Assembly (NCBI GenBank): GCA_036429605.1 | Contig: CM071591.1 | Coordinates: 5,518,001 to 5,582,000 of the forward strand | Length of the DNA: 64,000 nucleotides | Direction of reading: 5' to 3' | From: Cladobotryum mycophilum | Taxonomy: Eukaryota; Ascomycota; Sordariomycetes; Hypocreales; Hypocreaceae | Shown: piece by piece, positions 60,101 to 64,000 of the stretch | How positions within the stretch are numbered: position 1 is the first letter of the stretch | Layout of the letters: the number at the start of each line of letters is the position of its first letter | Translations under genes and position numbers: made by a program | The notes under the pieces: model-generated | What the model saw: the letters and a program-made list of their open reading frames with translations, nothing else | Told to the model about the DNA's origin: nothing | The model's database searches: none

Positions 60101-63100
60101 TACAGCCATGGGCATGATGCAAGAGGTTTTACCTATGCAAAAGATCAACGTCTGTCTAGTCAACCGTGGAGCGCTTATATTATTGTGCTTACCTTGTCCC
60201 ATGTTCATCTGAAGAACAGAGTTGTGCCCTGACGCTGGTGAAACAATGGCTCTGGCAACGTCGACTTGCGATGGACGTATAAGAAGATTGTTGTCAATTT
60301 CCAGAAGGAGCCATTCCGGATGCTCAGCGGGATTCCAGTTCGAATGGCCCTGGTAGCTCCAATCATCGGATGGTTGTGACTCGCCGTGTGATGATTTCGC
60401 GTTTTCCATCCGCAATAGGCGTTGAAGATTGGTCATTAAGACGCCATACTGGATGAGTGCCGTTTTCATCCCCTTACCTAAAAACGTAATTCTGTCACTA
60501 CGTAATTCCTCTAGCAGCGCCAGAGGCGAAAGGCAAGGCCATAGATTGCAGGCGTTGAGCCATAGGAAGCTAGGCATGTCCCAAGACAAGGACGCCTTGA
60601 TAGTTTCAATCTGGTTGGATAAAATCTTCTGAACTTCTAAGATTTCCGTATTGAGATTTTGGGTATCTATAGCTTCCTTTTGCTGCTGTGGTGCCATGCG
60701 ACAAGTTGCCAATGCCATGATCGAACCATTAAGGTCCTTACCATACTGCTGTCGCGTTGCTTCAGTTGCTGTCACAAAGTGATTGGCAATCCCATGGAGC
60801 TCTGAGAGCTCTTTAGATAACAATGGAAGAGCTGATATGAAGTCAAGAGGCTTCAATGGGCTAGGATAGGAGGTTTGTGATATTGATTGACTTATTTGCG
60901 TCCCGCTGGTTTTGTCGCTAGGGCAGTATGGCCTTCCCATCAAGTCAGCTGTTAAGCGTGGTAAACGATAGCGCTGTCTTATAGATAGCGACTTGGTAGC
61001 TTCCAGAATCTTAGGTTTTGAGTGCCATATGCGCCTTTGTGCTTCCTTGTCTTTGGACCCTTGCTGCTTTGACAATTTCTCAGTTTCCTCTCCAACCTTT
61101 TGAATGTAACTTGACAAGTCCCAGTTGCGCGAAAGCCTTTGCATTTCAGGTTCTAAACTGTCCCAAGCCGTGTCTATGTTGACGCAGTCCAGGCTTAGGA
61201 GGTTTGCCAGCTCCCAAAACTCATCATAGGAACTGGGAGCCATTGGCCATCTGGTGATGAGTAAATTCGTGATATTACTTGCTTCATCTTTCATCTTTGC
61301 ATCGTACTGAGTAGCGTTAAGTGCGCTGGTGTTACGCCGCTCTTTCTCCTCTCCTGAGGTAGAAAAAAACGACTCATGTGATTGCTGGTTGACCATTATC
61401 AACTTGTACAGCTGGGCTTGACTTGGCTTCTCCAAAAAGCTGAAGTCCGTAAATAGTGAGTGCAGAGGGGTTTGATCTTCCGGAGACTAACATGTTTCGC
61501 TTGCGTTACAAGCCACATAATGAGCCTCATATCAGATTTCTTACTGAATGCGAGGAGAGCAAGCTTGAAAGCGGTATTGTACCTCGTGGTTGTGTTGTGT
61601 GAGCGGCAAGCCTGTACGAGAGAACCCCACGAAAGTAGCAAATCAGTGTCCAGCAATAATTGAATATCTTGCACGCCTGAGGTATGCTGGAAATTTCCAA
61701 CTACGTCACACTTTCTCAGAAGATGGTCGAGCCTTTCCAGTTTGGCGACTCCGGATACTTCCTCTTGCAACGCTTGCATGGTTTGGTACACTTGACAGCT
61801 CCATGGCGAAGCGAAATCTCGATCCCGTGGTATATATACAACATCCCGGTCATTCAGAGTCAGAATATCTGAGTCCGAAACGGACTTTACCCGCTCGTAG
61901 AGCTGGCGTCGAATGACCCCCCGTAGAGTCAAATGGTCCATATGTGTTCGCTGAGAGACTGATGTATTGTCTTCTTCGAATGCTGGCTGGAAGGTCTCCA
62001 GCTTTTGGCATTGATCCAGAATACTGGTTGCCAGCGCACCCAGTTGTTCCTGCTGAATGGACATTGTCAGGGCATTATCCCAGGAAACGTTCTGGTAAAG
62101 CTTGCTGCCGAGAGGGTAGTAATGTCTTTTTGGTCCAATGCCTTGAAGCACAGACAAGATGCGCTTTGGAGGGGCATGCAGCGAAGTCCATGGCTGGCTG
62201 TGAGCTGATTGCAAGCAATGATATGCTTCTTCCGTCCCAGTACGTCCAGTCAATGTATCTGGAATAGGAAACGAAGTTATGGCGTGTAGAAGGGCTTTGA
62301 GATACAGGAGCAAGGGTTCAGGAGCACACTCAAGTCGGCCCAGAATATGATTGACATCAAAACGCGCAAAGGTTCCATCGTTTTGAATGCTGACCGAAAC
62401 ATGCATTCCTGCTCTCTGCCATGAGAATGGACCGATAGGAACAAGTACACTCTTACAAGTAGGGTCTGTAACACTTCGTAGAATGACTTTGCTAGCAAGA
62501 CCGTGAAGCGTGCCGATATCTTGAATGGGGTCAACCTCGGCGCGCAACTGGCGAGACTGAAGCAGTCCCTTGAAATTGATAAAGAATGACAGTCCAAGGC
62601 GCTTCATTTCAACAAAGCAGCGAGTATCAGAAAGCGGACGGTAGATGGTTAACTTGTCAGCATCTTCGAAGTGTCGAAAGATTTCCGCAATTTGACGCCC
62701 TACTTCCGACCGTGGGTCAATCAAGCAGCTTCCCAACTTTTCATCTGAATTCGTAAAGCCTTTCCTTTGCAGCCAATGGTTCATTTTCTTCCGGTTTCGT
62801 ATAGCAGTCCGTTTGCAAACATCAAGCACCCAGTTTGAAAACTTCCGCTTCCAAATTCGTGGTTTCTGTCGCATTTCAAGCTCTCCATTGTTCAGGTTCA
62901 GCCAGTGTACACAATCGTCTACCAGGGCGGATGGTAGATCAGTTCCCGACGGACCTTTAAAAACTGTTCGCGGGACGTGCTCAAGATATTTACCTCTGAA
63001 CCGGGCCCTAGTTAAAACCTTTCCATGTCTGAAACCGAAATGAATCTCATGACCATGAACATCATTTACCAATTGATACTCCATTCCTGGAAGCCCGGAC

Positions 63101-64000
63101 GGGCGTGTGAGCAGATGTTGGCGTCCAAACAATTCTTGGATACTGCAATCCTCTCTCATCTCTAAAGGCAGCCTGCCAAGAGGCTTCCCATCAATGAGTA
63201 AATGCCCCTGTAGAAGGTGATAATGAACAGTCTGTGAGGCAGTAGAATTTGTGGCGACTGTCTGCGAGAAGAGCCATCCGTCATATGGCTGTGCTAGGAA
63301 CTTCCACGTGGAATATGAACGTCTAGTTAACCCACCAATATCCACCCATGTTTCGTTGATGGCATCTGTTACCGCGTTCGGATAGGATTTAGCCCAGAAA
63401 GCTATCAGACTTCTCATAGAATAAGACATTGACAAGTCACGCCTGAGTAGATATTGCAGATCTATTTGAAGCTCGTCAAGATTGATAACGAGATGCTCTG
63501 AAAGTGCGATGGACGCATTGAAAAAATGCCTTACACTATCTTTGCCGATTGCTGTCGGAGTGCCATCATCAACATAGACCGTGAATGTGTGTCTGCAGAG
63601 AAGTGCACTCCAGAATGCGTGGTTAGCAGCCTTACGTGCTATTTCACCATCATCTGTTGATCGTACTTCGTTGCGGAGGTGAGCGATCCAGCTAGAAAGG
63701 ATCTCTCTGATTCTCATCAGCAAGAGCAAACTCTTTGGTTGGAATGTTGGTGGGCACAAGTAGTACAACCGAAGGGCGAGAGTGACAATAAGGCTCATGT
63801 AATTTGTTTCGCGACAGCTTGACTCCAGGGCATCTAGGCGTTTGCACAATTCTTCACTCAGTCTTTGACAAAAGCTCTCATCTCCAAAAACCACGTGAAC
63901 TTCACGCAAAAGGCTAGAGCTCTCGCTGTATCGGCCAGCTTGCAATGCAAGATAGTTCAGCAGCGCTGTTGTTGTACCGCTACTGAAGTTCATATTTGCC
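57153..64000 (-). pseudogene. Large DUF3638/DUF3645-type protein gene, N-terminus outside window, interrupted
   Basis: Fungal proteins of this type are very large and are often labelled ubiquitinyl hydrolase-like in databases; the biochemical role is not settled. The reading runs from the right edge to about 61,465, shifts by one base there, then continues to 57,473. It resumes at 57,418 after a 54-bp intron (57,419-57,472) and reaches the hAT insertion at 57,153. Two further introns of 60 bp (60,133-60,192) and 48 bp (58,240-58,287, with a TTCTAAC branch site) have lengths divisible by three, so they stay open. Removing the first restores a P-loop-like NMGQGKTS. A DExH-like VYIDEGHTRGTDLKLP lies near 58,360-58,410, and LIDAGAHILEMGNYDVAGAWL-type sequence near 58,540-58,600. 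Base composition is balanced and no RIP wear is evident. Either a recently broken gene or a truncated, still expressed one. Confidence 0.82.

Overview
The window looks like a repeat-rich, bipartite segment of a filamentous ascomycete genome (Pezizomycotina, probably Sordariomycetes). The evidence is short GT..AG introns of 48-64 bp, Fot1/pogo, hAT, Copia, Gypsy-like and Tad-type LINE elements, and long AT-rich tracts (roughly 80% A+T by eye) with the C-to-T and G-to-A wear expected of repeat-induced point mutation (RIP). No species can be assigned from the sequence alone.

Layout. 1-14,912 is a nest of RIP-degraded LTR retrotransposons: a minus-oriented element with its LTR at 5,237-5,710, and a plus-oriented element (about 7,112-14,9xx) that carries inside it a minus-oriented, internally deleted third element (9,548-13,096). 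14,913-17,400 is a GC-balanced island. It holds a decayed gene (copy P1 of an unrecognised family) and a small secreted, eight-cysteine protein gene that resembles an effector. 18,117-20,000 is a nearly intact Fot1-type DNA transposon, and 47,451-49,333 is a second copy that I could tell apart only by one base. 20,001-34,644 is again AT-rich and contains two older RIP-ruined Fot1 relatives in opposite orientation, a Copia element with both LTRs and a 5-bp target duplication, a solo LTR with a 5-bp duplication, and copies of an unclassified dispersed repeat. 34,645-40,397 is an apparently full-length, undegraded Tad-type LINE bounded by a 14-bp target duplication. 42,571-44,978 is a three-exon secreted polysaccharide deacetylase gene with three beta-sandwich-like modules in front of the catalytic domain; its upstream region contains a tandem array of units of about 150 bp.

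50,376-53,517 holds two more decayed members of the P family (P3 on minus, P2 on plus, divergently arranged), giving three fossils of one unrecognised gene family. 53,805 to the right edge is one very large DUF3638/DUF3645-type gene on the minus strand. Its 3' end has been split by a hAT transposon (54,207-57,152) with an 8-bp duplication, and it carries one further apparent frameshift. The N-terminus lies outside the window.

Taken together, few genes here look functional: the small secreted protein, the deacetylase, possibly a truncated DUF3638 protein, and the LINE ORFs. The strongest unexplained signals are the three-member fossil family, the hAT-split giant gene whose frame is preserved across the insertion, the shared A7 slip site in the Fot1 transposases, and the island-in-RIP location of the secreted cysteine-rich protein.
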